Assembly: GCF_007859765.1 (NCBI RefSeq)
Contig: NZ_SIHJ01000004.1
Coordinates: 156,390 to 220,389 of the forward strand
Direction of reading: 5' to 3'
Source of the DNA: Posidoniimonas corsicana
GTDB lineage: Bacteria > Planctomycetota > Planctomycetia > Pirellulales > Lacipirellulaceae
DNA length: 64,000 nucleotides
In this document: in pieces, positions 34,962 to 45,100 of the stretch
Layout: every line of letters starts with the position of its first letter
How positions within the stretch are numbered: the stretch's first letter is position 1
Translations under genes and position numbers: made by a program
Notes under the pieces: model-generated
The model's database searches: none
What the model was told of the DNA's origin: nothing
What the model saw: the letters and a program-made list of their open reading frames with translations, nothing else

Positions 34962-37493
34962 ATGCCGCACCGTCCGCTAATCCTGCTTGCGCTACTGCTC
35001 ACAGTCGTGCGAACCTCGCACGCCGAATTTCAGCTCATCGCCGACGGCAGGCCCGTTGACATCTTTGTCGATTCCCAGGCATCGCCCGGCCTGCGTCGCG
35101 TCGCCGGCTGGTTGGCCGACGACATGCAACGCGTCAGTGGACTGCGGCCCGAGGTCAAGCCCGGTCGGCCTGCTGGCGGCGGGATCCTGGTGGGCGTTAT
35201 TGGGGCCGGGGGAGAGCTTGGCGACCTGATCAAGGCTCGGGGAATTGATGTTTCGGCCGTGGAAGGAAAACGTGAGGCCTCTGTGACGGCCGCTGCAGGG
35301 GACGTGCTGCTGATCGCCGGGAGCGACAAGCGCGGGGCGATCTACGGCATGTTGGACCTCTCACGCGAGATCGGCGTGTCACCATGGTACTGGTGGGCGG
35401 ACGTGCCGGTCCAGCATCGGAGCGACGTCTCGGTAGCGTCGGAGCCACAGGTCCGCGATCCACCGAAGGTCCGCTACCGGGGCATCTTCCTCAACGACGA
35501 GGCGCCAGCGCTGGCCAACTGGTCGAACGAGCGATTCGGCGGTTGCAATTCAGAGTTCTACGCGCATGTGTTCGAGCTGATCCTGCGGCTTCGAGGCAAC
35601 TTTCTGTGGCCTGCCATGTGGGGCCGCTCGCTGTTCGACGACGACCCGGCCAGCCAGCGCCTCGCAGACGAGCTGGGCGTGGTGCTCAGCACCTCTCACC
35701 ACGAGCCGATGCAGCGGGCCCACGCGGAGTGGTCTCGCTACGGCAAGGGCCCCTGGGACTACGACCGAAATGCCGAAACTCTCCGCGATTTCTGGCGCGC
35801 CGGCGTGCGGCGGATGGGAAACAAAGAGAGCGTTGTCACCCTAGGCATGCGCGGGGACGGCGATGAGCCGATGACCGAGGGCGCCAACATCGCGCTGCTC
35901 GAGCGGATCGTTCGTGATCAGCGTGAGATCCTCGCCGAAGAGCTCGGGCGTCCCGTCACCGACCAGCCGCAGGTGTGGGCGCTCTACAAGGAAGTCCAGG
36001 AGTACTACGACCGCGGCATGCGTGCGCCCGATGACGTGATCCTGCTGCTCTGCGACGACAACTGGGGGAACGTCCGGCGGCTCCCCAGCCCAGAAGCGCC
36101 GCGGCACCCGGGTGGGTACGGGATGTACTACCACTTCGACTACGTTGGCGACCCTAGGAATTACAAGTGGCTCAACACCAACAGCCTGCCGCGGGTCTGG
36201 GAGCAGATGCACCTCACTTGGAAGCACGGGGTCGACCAGATTTGGGTCGTCAATGTGGGCGACCTCAAGCCGATGGAAGAACCGATCGACTTTTTTCTTA
36301 CCATGGCCTACGACCCGGACCGGTTCCCCGCCAAGGGAATCGGCGAGCGTATCGATCAGTGGCGCATCGACTGGGCACGAGAGCAGTTCGGTGATGAGCT
36401 CGCCGGTCCAATTGCGGAAGTGCTCAAGCGCTACGCCAAGCTTGCAGCCCGCCGCAAGCCCGAGCTGCTTGACGCCAACAGCTACAGCCTAGGCAGTCAC
36501 GATGAGTGGGGCCGCGTCGTGGCCGAGTGGAAACAGCTTATGAACCGTGCTCAGAAGATCGCCCAGCAGGCGTCGAGCGATCAACAGGCGGCGTACTACC
36601 AGCTGGTGCTCCACCCGGTGCTCGCGATGGGCAATCTGCACGAGCTGTACTTCGCCGTCGCAATGAACCACGCCCTCGCCGAAGATGGCGACCCGGCAGC
36701 CAACGAGTACGCCGATGCGGCAGAGGCGTTCTACGCGATCGACCAGCAGCTCACCGACCGCTACCACGCGCTGGAGGGCGGCAAGTGGAATCACATGATG
36801 TCCCAGACCCATATCGGCTACACAAGCTGGCAGGAGCCCCGCCGACAAAGGATGCCAGACGTTCGCCGGGTCGACCCGGATTCCAGGCCCGCCACGGAGG
36901 CCGCTGGTGCGGCGCACTCGAACAACGGTGCGGCGTCCGCGGCCGCGGTGGGATTCGTGGAGCGGAACGGCTACGTGTCGATCGAGGCGCCCAGCTTCGC
37001 CAGCTCCTCGTCAGCGGACGGCGTCGGGTGGGTCGAACTGCCTGACCATGGAAGAACCGGATCTGCAATGATGCCGACGCCGGTGACCGCCGCACCGTCG
37101 GTGCCGGGCGAAGGGGCATGCCTCAGCTATCCGATCTGGCTGACCAGCGCTGGTCCCGTGACCGTCGACGCCTACCTTTCTCCGACACACGACTTCTACG
37201 GCGCCGACGACCACGGCATCCGCTTCGCGGTTTCGATCGACGACGGCAAGCCAGTCGTTGTCGACATGCACGCCGACCGAAGCACTAACGAGCACAACCC
37301 CAACCCCTGGCGCGAGCGGGTACGGAACTCGATCCACATCGCGTCGACGCCGCCGATCGAGGCCGGCCAAGGCGCCCACACCCTGCGGTTCTGGCGTATC
37401 GACAGCGGGCTCGTGCTGCAGAAGCTCGTGGTGAGAACGCGCGAGATTCCCCCGAGCACCCTGGGACCGCCGGAGAGCACCCGGGCGGAATAG
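34962..37493 (+). CDS. GH115 alpha-glucuronidase, secreted
   Basis: This 843-residue protein has a signal peptide (LLALLLTVVRTSHA) and the GH115 core, recognisable from REIGVSPWYWWADVPV, KVRYRGIFLNDEAPAL, GNFLWPAMWG, STSHHEPMQRAHAEW and MRGDGDEPMTEGANIALL. Its length fits GH115 (about 800-950). The last 150 residues are a beta-rich C-terminal domain. GH115 enzymes remove glucuronic or 4-O-methylglucuronic acid from xylan, including from internal residues. The ATG at 34962 has a TGAGGT ribosome site; a start 36 bases upstream would delay the signal. Nearby UxuA- and SDR-type genes would use the released uronate after isomerisation. Confidence 0.92.
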   Translation: MPHRPLILLALLLTVVRTSHAEFQLIADGRPVDIFVDSQASPGLRRVAGWLADDMQRVSGLRPEVKPGRPAGGGILVGVIGAGGELGDLIKARGIDVSAVEGKREASVTAAAGDVLLIAGSDKRGAIYGMLDLSREIGVSPWYWWADVPVQHRSDVSVASEPQVRDPPKVRYRGIFLNDEAPALANWSNERFGGCNSEFYAHVFELILRLRGNFLWPAMWGRSLFDDDPASQRLADELGVVLSTSHHEPMQRAHAEWSRYGKGPWDYDRNAETLRDFWRAGVRRMGNKESVVTLGMRGDGDEPMTEGANIALLERIVRDQREILAEELGRPVTDQPQVWALYKEVQEYYDRGMRAPDDVILLLCDDNWGNVRRLPSPEAPRHPGGYGMYYHFDYVGDPRNYKWLNTNSLPRVWEQMHLTWKHGVDQIWVVNVGDLKPMEEPIDFFLTMAYDPDRFPAKGIGERIDQWRIDWAREQFGDELAGPIAEVLKRYAKLAARRKPELLDANSYSLGSHDEWGRVVAEWKQLMNRAQKIAQQASSDQQAAYYQLVLHPVLAMGNLHELYFAVAMNHALAEDGDPAANEYADAAEAFYAIDQQLTDRYHALEGGKWNHMMSQTHIGYTSWQEPRRQRMPDVRRVDPDSRPATEAAGAAHSNNGAASAAAVGFVERNGYVSIEAPSFASSSSADGVGWVELPDHGRTGSAMMPTPVTAAPSVPGEGACLSYPIWLTSAGPVTVDAYLSPTHDFYGADDHGIRFAVSIDDGKPVVVDMHADRSTNEHNPNPWRERVRNSIHIASTPPIEAGQGAHTLRFWRIDSGLVLQKLVVRTREIPPSTLGPPESTRAE

Positions 37494-37548
37494 CGTCCTC
37501 TAGGCGACGCCGCGAGTTGGCGTCACGAGTTGTCGCCCCTACGCCGGG

Positions 37549-38445
37549 CTAGATCGTTGCGACCGAGAACCCGCCGTCCACCACCAGGTTGTGGCCGGTC
37601 ACGAAGGACGACGCCTTTGGCGAGGCAAGCCAGATCACCGCGCCAGCCAATTCCTCGGCGGCGCCAAAGCGGGCCATCGGCGTGTGACCGATGATCTTCG
37701 CGCTCCGCTCGGTCAGCGTCCCGTCCTCGTGGTACAGCAGTTTGCGGTTCTGTTCCGCCGGGAAGAAGCCGGGGCTGATCGCGTTCACTCGGACCCCGCG
37801 GGTCGCCCACTCCAGCGCCAGGTACTTGGTCAGGTTGATCACCGCCGACTTCGCGGCCGAGTAGGCGCCTACCCGCGACACCGGGTTGAGCCCCGCCATC
37901 GAAGCGATGTTGATGATGCTGCCGCGTCCGGCCGAGAGCATCGCCTCGCCGAACACCAGCGAGGGAAGCAGAGCCCCGCCAACCAGATTGAGATCAATCA
38001 CCTCGCGCCAGGCGTCAATAGGAATCTTGCACACGCTGTCGCCCGGGCGGAGCGTCGCCGAGGGGTGGTTGCCGCCGGCCGCGTTTACGAGCACGGTAGT
38101 CTCCCCGAGCTCGTCGCGGACGGAGTCGACCGCGCGTCGTACGGAGTCTTGGTCCAACGCATCCACCGGCTGGAACATGCCGACGCCGCCGCTGCGGTTG
38201 ATACGGTTAGCGCGAGCGGCGCCACGCTCGGCGCTGCGACCGAGGATCACGACCCGCGCGCCGTGGCACGCGAGCGCCTCGGCCATCAGCCCGCCCAAGA
38301 CTCCGGTGCCGCCAATCACCGCGGCGACCTCGCCCGTTAGGTCGAACAGCCCCTGTGTGAAACTCGTGAAGGGCGCGCCGATCAGAGCCTCGTCGCCGCT
38401 TTCAGCAGGCAGCTTGGAAACGATGGATTGAGGTGAGTCTGGCAT
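37549..38445 (-). CDS. SDR oxidoreductase, probable D-mannonate oxidoreductase (fructuronate reductase)
   Basis: This 298-residue protein is a classical short-chain dehydrogenase: nucleotide motif AVIGGTGVLGGLMAEAL, NNAG-equivalent VNAAGGNHP, catalytic Ser in INIASMAG and Tyr-x3-Lys in GAYSAAKSAV, and a C-terminus VTGHNLVVDGGFSVAT. A segment with HPSATLRPGDSVCKIPIDAW is typical of the SDR group annotated as D-mannonate oxidoreductase. It converges on the GH115 gene and is followed upstream by a XylR-like regulator and UxuA, so reduction of fructuronate to mannonate fits well. I chose ATG 38445, since earlier codons add a non-conserved Arg/Cys-rich stretch. Other polyols remain possible substrates. 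Confidence 0.82.
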   Translation of the reverse strand: MPDSPQSIVSKLPAESGDEALIGAPFTSFTQGLFDLTGEVAAVIGGTGVLGGLMAEALACHGARVVILGRSAERGAARANRINRSGGVGMFQPVDALDQDSVRRAVDSVRDELGETTVLVNAAGGNHPSATLRPGDSVCKIPIDAWREVIDLNLVGGALLPSLVFGEAMLSAGRGSIINIASMAGLNPVSRVGAYSAAKSAVINLTKYLALEWATRGVRVNAISPGFFPAEQNRKLLYHEDGTLTERSAKIIGHTPMARFGAAEELAGAVIWLASPKASSFVTGHNLVVDGGFSVATI

Positions 38446-38657
38446 TGAAGGAAGTTGCGAACTCTCGGCCCACACACGGCGCGCTGCTGGGGCCCCGAAT
38501 TCCGCGTTTGGTGCACCCGTGACACGCTGACAAGGAGACAAGCGGCCCGCGCCGCCCGCACACAACCAGTATCTCTACGCCGTGCGGCAGGCGTCTACGG
38601 GCTTAATACCGTAAAACCATGCTGCGATTGCGCAGCGAAGCTAGCAACCGGCTGGGG

Positions 38658-39884
38658 TCAGGGCGCGAGGTTCGACCGGTACTGGATCGGGGTCATGCCG
38701 ACGCGTTTCTTGAAGAACTGGATGAAGTAGCCGACCGAACCGAAACCGGCGAGCCGCGACACGCGCGAAACCGAGTAGCTTGTGTTCAGCAGCAGCCGCT
38801 TGGAGTGCTCCAGCCTCGCTCGCTGGATCTCCTCGAGGATGCTTCGCCCGACGATGGTCCGGAACCGCTTCTCCAGGCTGCGGCGTGAGATCGCCAACTC
38901 GTCGACCAGCATCTTCACGGTGACGTCACGCCCCTGCGTGCTGTGGATGATGCTTAGCGCTGATGAGATATCTTCGTCTTCCACCGCGATGATCTCGCTC
39001 GAGCGACGCGTCACGACGTTCAACGCCTCGACGGTGATCGCTTGCGACGATGTGCGGCGGCCTGACATCATCTGGTCGAGCAACGCCGCGGCGCGGTATC
39101 CGGCGGTCTCGATGTTGAGCGCCACGCTCGATAGCGGCGGGTCGGCCAGGTCGCAGAACACCTCGTCGTTGTCCACGCCGACGACCGACACGTCCTCCGG
39201 CACCCGGCGGCCCGCGAGGGCGCACGCCTCGAGCACCTCGCGGCCGCGGTCGTCGTCGCACGCGAACAGCCCCACGGGCGTGGGAAGACTCTTGATCCAC
39301 TCCGCCAAGATCGTTTGTTCATGCTCCCATTGTTGGTCTCGTTTGCGGGTCGGTGAGCGGTAGACGAATGGTTCAATCCCCTCCTTGTTGAGGAACTCGC
39401 GGTACGCCAGCTCGCGTCGGGATGACCAGCCGCGATCGGAACTACCCACGTAGGCCAGGTTCCTGAGCTGGCGTTCAAGCAGGTGCTCGGCTGCGATCCG
39501 CGACACCTCCGCCGGGTCGGAGCTTACTTCCGAGAGCAGGTGGAGCGGGCTGTCCTCGGCCAGCTGCTCGTCGGTCAGCCCGATCGCGATGGTCGGCACC
39601 CCCGCCGCTAACACCTGCCTGGCGACCCGTTCGTTCGGGATGCGGGCGATAATGCCCGTCCCGCCCCACTGCTTCATCTTGGGCACCACCTGTTCGTAGT
39701 CGCCAGGACTGATGTGGAAACTCCACGGGCCGTGCTCGCGAGAGTAGCGGGCGATCCCGCGGAGAAACTCACGCCCAAACGCCCTGGCGGTTTCGACAAG
39801 CAACGCGACGCGGACTTCGGAGACGTGCGGCAAGGCAGTGCGCTGTTCTGGGTAGGTCGTGGATGAGATCGTCGGGACCCCCAC
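38658..39884 (-). CDS. xylR: XylR-type transcriptional regulator (LacI-like sensor plus AraC-type DNA-binding domain)
   Basis: This 408-residue regulator has a periplasmic-binding-protein-like sensor in residues 20-290 (VALLVETARAFGREFLRGIARY, GVDNDEVFCDLADPPLSSVAL) and a C-terminal AraC/XylS domain with two helix-turn-helices (DELAISRRSLEKRFRTIVGRS and YSVSRVSRLAGFGSVGYFIQFFKKRVGMTP). This arrangement is that of Escherichia coli XylR and many planctomycete sugar regulators. The start is a GTG at 39884; no ATG is near. It is divergent from the mannonate dehydratase gene, so it probably controls that promoter and perhaps the whole locus, responding to a sugar released from the glycan. Confidence 0.9.
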   Translation of the reverse strand: MGVPTISSTTYPEQRTALPHVSEVRVALLVETARAFGREFLRGIARYSREHGPWSFHISPGDYEQVVPKMKQWGGTGIIARIPNERVARQVLAAGVPTIAIGLTDEQLAEDSPLHLLSEVSSDPAEVSRIAAEHLLERQLRNLAYVGSSDRGWSSRRELAYREFLNKEGIEPFVYRSPTRKRDQQWEHEQTILAEWIKSLPTPVGLFACDDDRGREVLEACALAGRRVPEDVSVVGVDNDEVFCDLADPPLSSVALNIETAGYRAAALLDQMMSGRRTSSQAITVEALNVVTRRSSEIIAVEDEDISSALSIIHSTQGRDVTVKMLVDELAISRRSLEKRFRTIVGRSILEEIQRARLEHSKRLLLNTSYSVSRVSRLAGFGSVGYFIQFFKKRVGMTPIQYRSNLAP

Positions 39885-40182
39885 CGTGAGCTAACTCGGA
39901 GGACCGCGGCGGTTGGGAGCAACTAGCAGGGTGTCCCGTCGCGACTAAGCAGGAAAGTCGCATTCGCGCAAATGAGTGGTGTAATTGCGTACGGCGCGTC
40001 GTTGCCTAAAATCCCGGTTGCACAGAATCCGCGGCTGGCGGCGGCGACGGGCCCGCAAGGGCGATCACGCAGAAGCGTATTGCAATTGCGTTTGGCGGAC
40101 CGTTGTCCTTGTGAGTGGCGGAGTTTAATGAAACGATTCACGGAAGCGGTATCCCTACATTGCTCTTCATTGAGACACGCTT
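39885..40182. promoter_or_regulatory. Divergent xylR-uxuA control region with repeated sites
   Basis: This 298-base spacer holds two direct copies of AATTGCGTnnGGCG (39983-39996 and 40084-40097; 12 of 14 positions equal), about 101 bases apart. A further sequence CGCGCAAATGAG is at 39965-39976. The direct repeats could bind the adjacent XylR-type protein, which usually uses direct-repeat half sites. No clean -35/-10 pair was recognised. Confidence 0.4.
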
Positions 40183-41247
40183 GTGAAACTCGGCCTGGGC
40201 CTGTACCGGCATCAACTCGACCGCAGCAACTTCCGGTTCGCTCGCCAGTGTGGGGCGACGCACCTGGTGGCCCACCTGGTCGACTACTTCCGTGGCGATT
40301 CCGACAATCCGCCCGGCGATCAACCCACTGGTGGTGACCGAGGTTGGGGTAGGGCTGGCGATCCCGGCCAGCTCTGGACGGTCGAAGAGATCGTCCGCAT
40401 ACGCGACGAAGCAGCGGACGAGGGTCTCACGCTCGAGGCGATCGAGAACCTCGACCCGGCGCACTGGCACGACATTCTCCTCGACGGCCCCCGCAGGGCC
40501 GAGCACGTCGCTAACGTCAGGACTATCATCCGCCGGCTTGGCGAGGCGGGCGTGCCGATCCTCGGTTACAACTTCAGCATCGCCGGCGTGTGCGGACGGG
40601 TAACTGGTCCGTTTGCCCGGGGAAAGGCAATTGCCGTAGGGATGGATGGCCCGTACGACACGCCCATGCCACAAGGCATGGCGTGGAATATGGTTGTTGA
40701 TCCAGACGCCCCGGCTGGCGCCGCCGCCGCAGCCACTCCCCAGGAGCTGTGGGACCGCCTGCGTCGGTTCTTGGATGACGTGTTGCCAGTGGCGGAGCAG
40801 TGCGGCGTGCGGTTGGCGCTGCACCCCGACGATCCGCCGCTGGAAACCGTGCGGGGCCAGCCGCGGCTGGTTTGGCGACCGGAGCTATACCAGCGGGTAA
40901 TCGATCTGAACGGCAGCCCCGCGAACCAGCTCGAGTTCTGCGTCGGCACGATTGCCGAGATGCGGGACGCGGACGTCTACGCAGCAACGGCCCGCTACGC
41001 AGAGCAGGGGCGGATAGGTTACGTTCACCTCCGCAACGTCGTAGGCGCGGCACCACACTATCGCGAGACCTTTATCGACGACGGCGAGGTTGACGTTCGC
41101 CGCGTGCTGCAGGCGCTGCGCAACGCGGATTTCCAGGGCGTGGTCATCCCCGACCACGCCCCCCAGATGAGCTGCGACGCCCCGTGGCACGCCGGCATGG
41201 CCTTCGCAATGGGCTACCTGAAAGCGGCCATCGAAGCCACCGGGTAG
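40183..41247 (+). CDS. uxuA: D-mannonate dehydratase (UxuA)
   Basis: This 354-residue enzyme should dehydrate D-mannonate to 2-keto-3-deoxy-D-gluconate. Family features are GLGLYRHQL, the metal-site segments HPDDPP and CVGTIAEM, VHLRNVVGAAPHYRETF, FIDDGEVDV and IPDHAPQM. The start is GTG at 40183. It is divergent from xylR. Together with the SDR and the GH115 alpha-glucuronidase it gives a route from polymer-bound glucuronate to KDG; a uronate isomerase (UxaC) and KDG kinase are not in this window. Some members of this family have little dehydratase activity, so residues should be compared. Confidence 0.88.
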   Translation: MKLGLGLYRHQLDRSNFRFARQCGATHLVAHLVDYFRGDSDNPPGDQPTGGDRGWGRAGDPGQLWTVEEIVRIRDEAADEGLTLEAIENLDPAHWHDILLDGPRRAEHVANVRTIIRRLGEAGVPILGYNFSIAGVCGRVTGPFARGKAIAVGMDGPYDTPMPQGMAWNMVVDPDAPAGAAAAATPQELWDRLRRFLDDVLPVAEQCGVRLALHPDDPPLETVRGQPRLVWRPELYQRVIDLNGSPANQLEFCVGTIAEMRDADVYAATARYAEQGRIGYVHLRNVVGAAPHYRETFIDDGEVDVRRVLQALRNADFQGVVIPDHAPQMSCDAPWHAGMAFAMGYLKAAIEATG

Positions 41248-41320
41248 CCTAGTCCGCCCGGGCAACCTTCGCAGATGTGTCGGCCTGCGAACGCGAACTT
41301 GGGGTCAACGATCCCGACTC

Positions 41321-42100
41321 TTACCGACGCCGTCGAAAGGCGCCCCACCACCCCGCGAGACCCGCCAGGCAGAAGGCCGTCGCTTCGGGGGCAGCGTTGG
41401 CGACACCGCCTGGCGCCGCCACCGAGGCGCCGTACTGGTCTCGCCAGACGAGGTAATCGTCCGAGTCGACGCTGCCGTCCCCGTCCCCGTCGGCGCCTGC
41501 GTAGGCCGCGCCGCTGCCGCCCAAGTTATCGCGCCAGACCGTGTAGTCTGCCGCGTCGACCGACCCGTCGCGGTTGAAGTCGCCGCTCAGGAAGACGGAG
41601 ATCGAACCTGTGTCCGAAAGGTCAAGGGTATAGGCCGAGCCGAGGTCGTCGGCCAACTCGTTAAGACCACCAAACGACAACGAGTACTCTCCGACTGATG
41701 GCGCCGCGATTGAGAACGGGACCGTAACGAGCCCCTTTTCATTAGCCAGTGGGGCAGAGCCTGGGTTGGAGCTGTAGAGGTCCTGTGCGGTCTGGATCTT
41801 CTGGTCCGAGTCCGAGAAGTTCAGCACCGCCCCGTCGTTGAACAGAGCGTTGGCCGGGCCGGTGGCGTCGAGCAGTGTCACGTCGGTCGAGTCGACCGAG
41901 AACTCCACCGCGAACGCGCTGGCCGGCAGGCCGAGCTCGGCTCCGGATACCGACAGCCTCACATCGAACGACCCCGTGATCGGATCGGTGTTGCTGATCG
42001 GGATATGAACCTCCGGCAGCACATACCCGACCTCGGCCGCCACTGGCCCCGCCGCCGTAAAGGCGGCAATCGCCGCCGTGAGCATCATTCTGGAACGCAT
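41321..42100 (-). CDS. Secreted cohesin-like/dockerin PEP-CTERM-type protein
   Basis: This 259-residue protein has a signal peptide (LTAAIAAFTAAGPVAA), a beta-sandwich of about 150 residues (FDVRLSVSGAELGLPASAFAVEFSVD...PFSIAAPSVGEYSLSF) that looks like a cohesin/CBM-type fold, a dockerin-like pair (GDFNRDGSVDAADYTVWRD, GDGSVDSDDYLVWRD), and a terminal helix ending in Arg (FCLAGLAGWWGAFRRRR). Cohesin-like assignment is tentative. It lies 56 bases downstream of the giant protein gene on the same strand and may be co-transcribed with it, or be part of the polysaccharide locus that it borders. Confidence 0.75.
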   Translation of the reverse strand: MRSRMMLTAAIAAFTAAGPVAAEVGYVLPEVHIPISNTDPITGSFDVRLSVSGAELGLPASAFAVEFSVDSTDVTLLDATGPANALFNDGAVLNFSDSDQKIQTAQDLYSSNPGSAPLANEKGLVTVPFSIAAPSVGEYSLSFGGLNELADDLGSAYTLDLSDTGSISVFLSGDFNRDGSVDAADYTVWRDNLGGSGAAYAGADGDGDGSVDSDDYLVWRDQYGASVAAPGGVANAAPEATAFCLAGLAGWWGAFRRRR

Positions 42101-42156
42101 AGCCTTCTCTCCGGTGTCATGTACAGTCTTGAGTCGCGTTATCCAGGGCTGAACCG

Positions 42157-45100
42157 TTAGAAGGCTGAGCCGAAGAGCTGGCCGATTGCCTCGTCCCGCT
42201 CTTCTTCCGTCTCATTTTCCTCCGTGTCCTCTCCAATCGCTACCGTTTCAGCATCTCCGGCCGAGGATCCGACCTCGTCCAGGTACAGCAACAACGACTG
42301 GTCCTGATAGGCGGAAACTTCCGCTTCTGCTAGCACCGCAGGTCCGGCTGCCGGGCCGGCCGGGAGGCTGCTCGACAGCACAAACAGCACGGGGGCTGGT
42401 GCCTCGTTTTCCGCCGGGCCAGCAACCTCCTCCGAGTTAATCGGGTCGGAGATAGGCGACGCCGTGAGCGCCGGGGCCGCAGCTGGCGCGGGCGCCGGAG
42501 GCATTGGCGAACCGGTGGGCAGACTGCTGAACTGCCGCAGGCGGATGTCGTTGACGTCCGTTCCGGTCACCGTTCCCGAGCCGTTCACGTCCGCGTAGAT
42601 CGAGTAGCCCGCGTCTCCCACCGCCAGAAGCTTCTTGCCATTGGCGAAGCCCAGGTCGGTCGGTGAAACCTGTGAGCTGCGGTTGGCGTCGCCCGGGACG
42701 ATGTTGACCTGCAGCGAGTCGCTGTCGGACCCGCCGTCGTTGACCGCGTTTCCTGCGTCGTCTTGGACGTCTGCGCCGTCGACGTAGACCAGCAGCTTAT
42801 CGGCTCCGATCGGATCGAACAGCGTGATCGTCGCGGTAAAGGTAGTGTTGTCGTACGTGAACGAAGCGATGCTGGGCGACGAGTTCACCCCGATCAGCTG
42901 GATGTCGTCGGCGGTGATCGTGCCGCCGCCCACTTTCTGGACTTCCTCACTGAAGGTCACGTGGATGACATCCAGGTTGACCCAGGGCAGCGACGCTTCG
43001 CCGTCAGCGACTGAGTAGCCCAGGCCCATGGTGGCGTCCACCTCGTCGATGAAGCTGCTGCTCCAGTCGAGAGAGGCGACGCGGACCGAGGCGATTTCGG
43101 GCGGCGTGACGTCAATCACCTCTACGCCGACCAAAGTAGCGGACGCGGAGTCTCCACGGTCCGAGACCGTGACGGTCACGTTGTAGATGCCCTTATCCGA
43201 GTAGGTGTGGCTCTCGGTGGCGTTGCCGCTGGTGAACACGGTGCCGTCGCCGAAGTTCCAAGTGTACTCAAGGTCGGCCATCGCGTCCCCGTCACTCGCC
43301 GAGACGGTGAACGTCATCGGCACATCCTCGGTGCCGGGCGTGCCGCTATCGACAGTGAACCCAGAGATTACCGGGTCGATGTCTGGGACATCGGTGACAC
43401 TGATCGTGACAGTCGCGGGGTCCGAAATGTTGTCTGGGACAGCCGTGGTGCCATCGGTGATGGTGTAGGTGAAGGTCTCAGCTAGGATCTCGGGATCGGC
43501 GTTGCCGTCGCTTATGTAGGTGAACAGGCCATCGGCGACGTGAGTCAGTGTGCCACCGCTCAGGATGACCACCATGCCGGGAGTGAATGGCACCCCAGCA
43601 ACCTCGACGAACGAAGGCTGGCCGGTCTTGCCGGAAATATCTGGCCCGTGTCCGTTGTCCGCGAACACGTCGAATTCGACCAGGGTGTCGCCCTCGGTCA
43701 CTATGAAGTCGTCGTCGTTGGCGACCGGCTCGAGATCCTGAACTGTCACGTTGACCGTGACAACCGTCGTGGCAGTTCCGTCGGACAGGAAGTACTGGAA
43801 GGTGTCGGTACCCGTGCTGCCGTTAGCCGTGTAGGTAATCGTACCACCGCCGGAACCGAGGTCGCCGATGTCGGCGGTCACCAGGGCGCCAGTGGCCGTG
43901 GCTGACACGCCAGTCAGGCTGATGGTGTCGCCATCGGCATCGCTGGAAAGATTCGCCTCCCCGCCGAACGCCGGCATCGCGGACTCGAGGACGTGCAGGA
44001 CGAACGAGCTGTCCTTGTCCACGGTGATCTCATACGGGTCGGCGTCCGCCACCGGGGCGTCGTTGACGTTCGCAAGGACAAGGTCGACCATCTCAGTCGC
44101 CGCAGTCAGGCCAGCGGCATCTTGCAGGTCTACCGTCAGGATGTCCATCAAAACATCGATGTTGCCGGTGTACTCTACGGAACCGTTGCTAGCGTCAAGC
44201 AGGGCCTGCAGGTCGGCTGCCGAACCCGTGAGGGTCAGGGTAGCCCCACCGACGCTGACGGTTACCCCGGTCGGCGTTCCCGAGACAGCCAGCGAGCCGG
44301 CGTCCACGTCAAGGGTAAGCGTCAGGGTGTCGCCGGCGTCCTGGTCGCCGACGGTGATGCCGGTGATCGTGCCGGCGGTTTCCTCAGATAGGGTGTTAAT
44401 CGAGGCAGGAGCCATGAGGGTCGGCGCCTCGTTGACATCCGTCAGGTTTAGCGTCACCTCAATGCCGGGGCCCCAGTCGCCCTGGTCATCTTTGGCGCTG
44501 ACCAAGACCGTGTACGGAGAGGCTGACATCTCGAAGTCGAAGTCGGCAGTGGTCGTGATCTGGCCGGTACTGTCGATCTCGAAGCCTGCGTCGCCGCCGA
44601 CAATATCGAAGTCGACGATCGTGCCCGAATCGTCGGGGTCTGTCGCGGTGACCAGTCCAACCACACTGACTGGGGCGACGCCTTCGGGGAATTGGAGCAC
44701 CTGGTCGGGATCGACGTTCGGTGCATCGTTCTCGCCGGTGATCGCGATCGTGACCGTGGCGAGGGAGATCGTCGGGTGCGACAGGTTGTCGGCGGACGTG
44801 TCCTCGATCCGGTAGGTGAAGGAGTCGGTGGCGGTGGCGCCGTCGTCGAGGTAGTCAAACGCGCCGGCCGGGTCGTAGGTGAAGCTGCCGTCGGCGTTGA
44901 GCGTCACGTTGGCGCCCGAGGTCAGTGAGATTGTGGCGCCATCGACGAAGGCGGCGCCGTTCGCCTCGGTGATCACAAAGCCGACGCCTTCTGGGTCGGC
45001 GTCAACTCCGTCGCCCGTGTCATCCGTCAGCAGGTTCTCCGAAACAGTGCCCGACTGAGTCACGCTGTACTCGTTGTCGGTCGCGATCGGCGAGTCGTTT

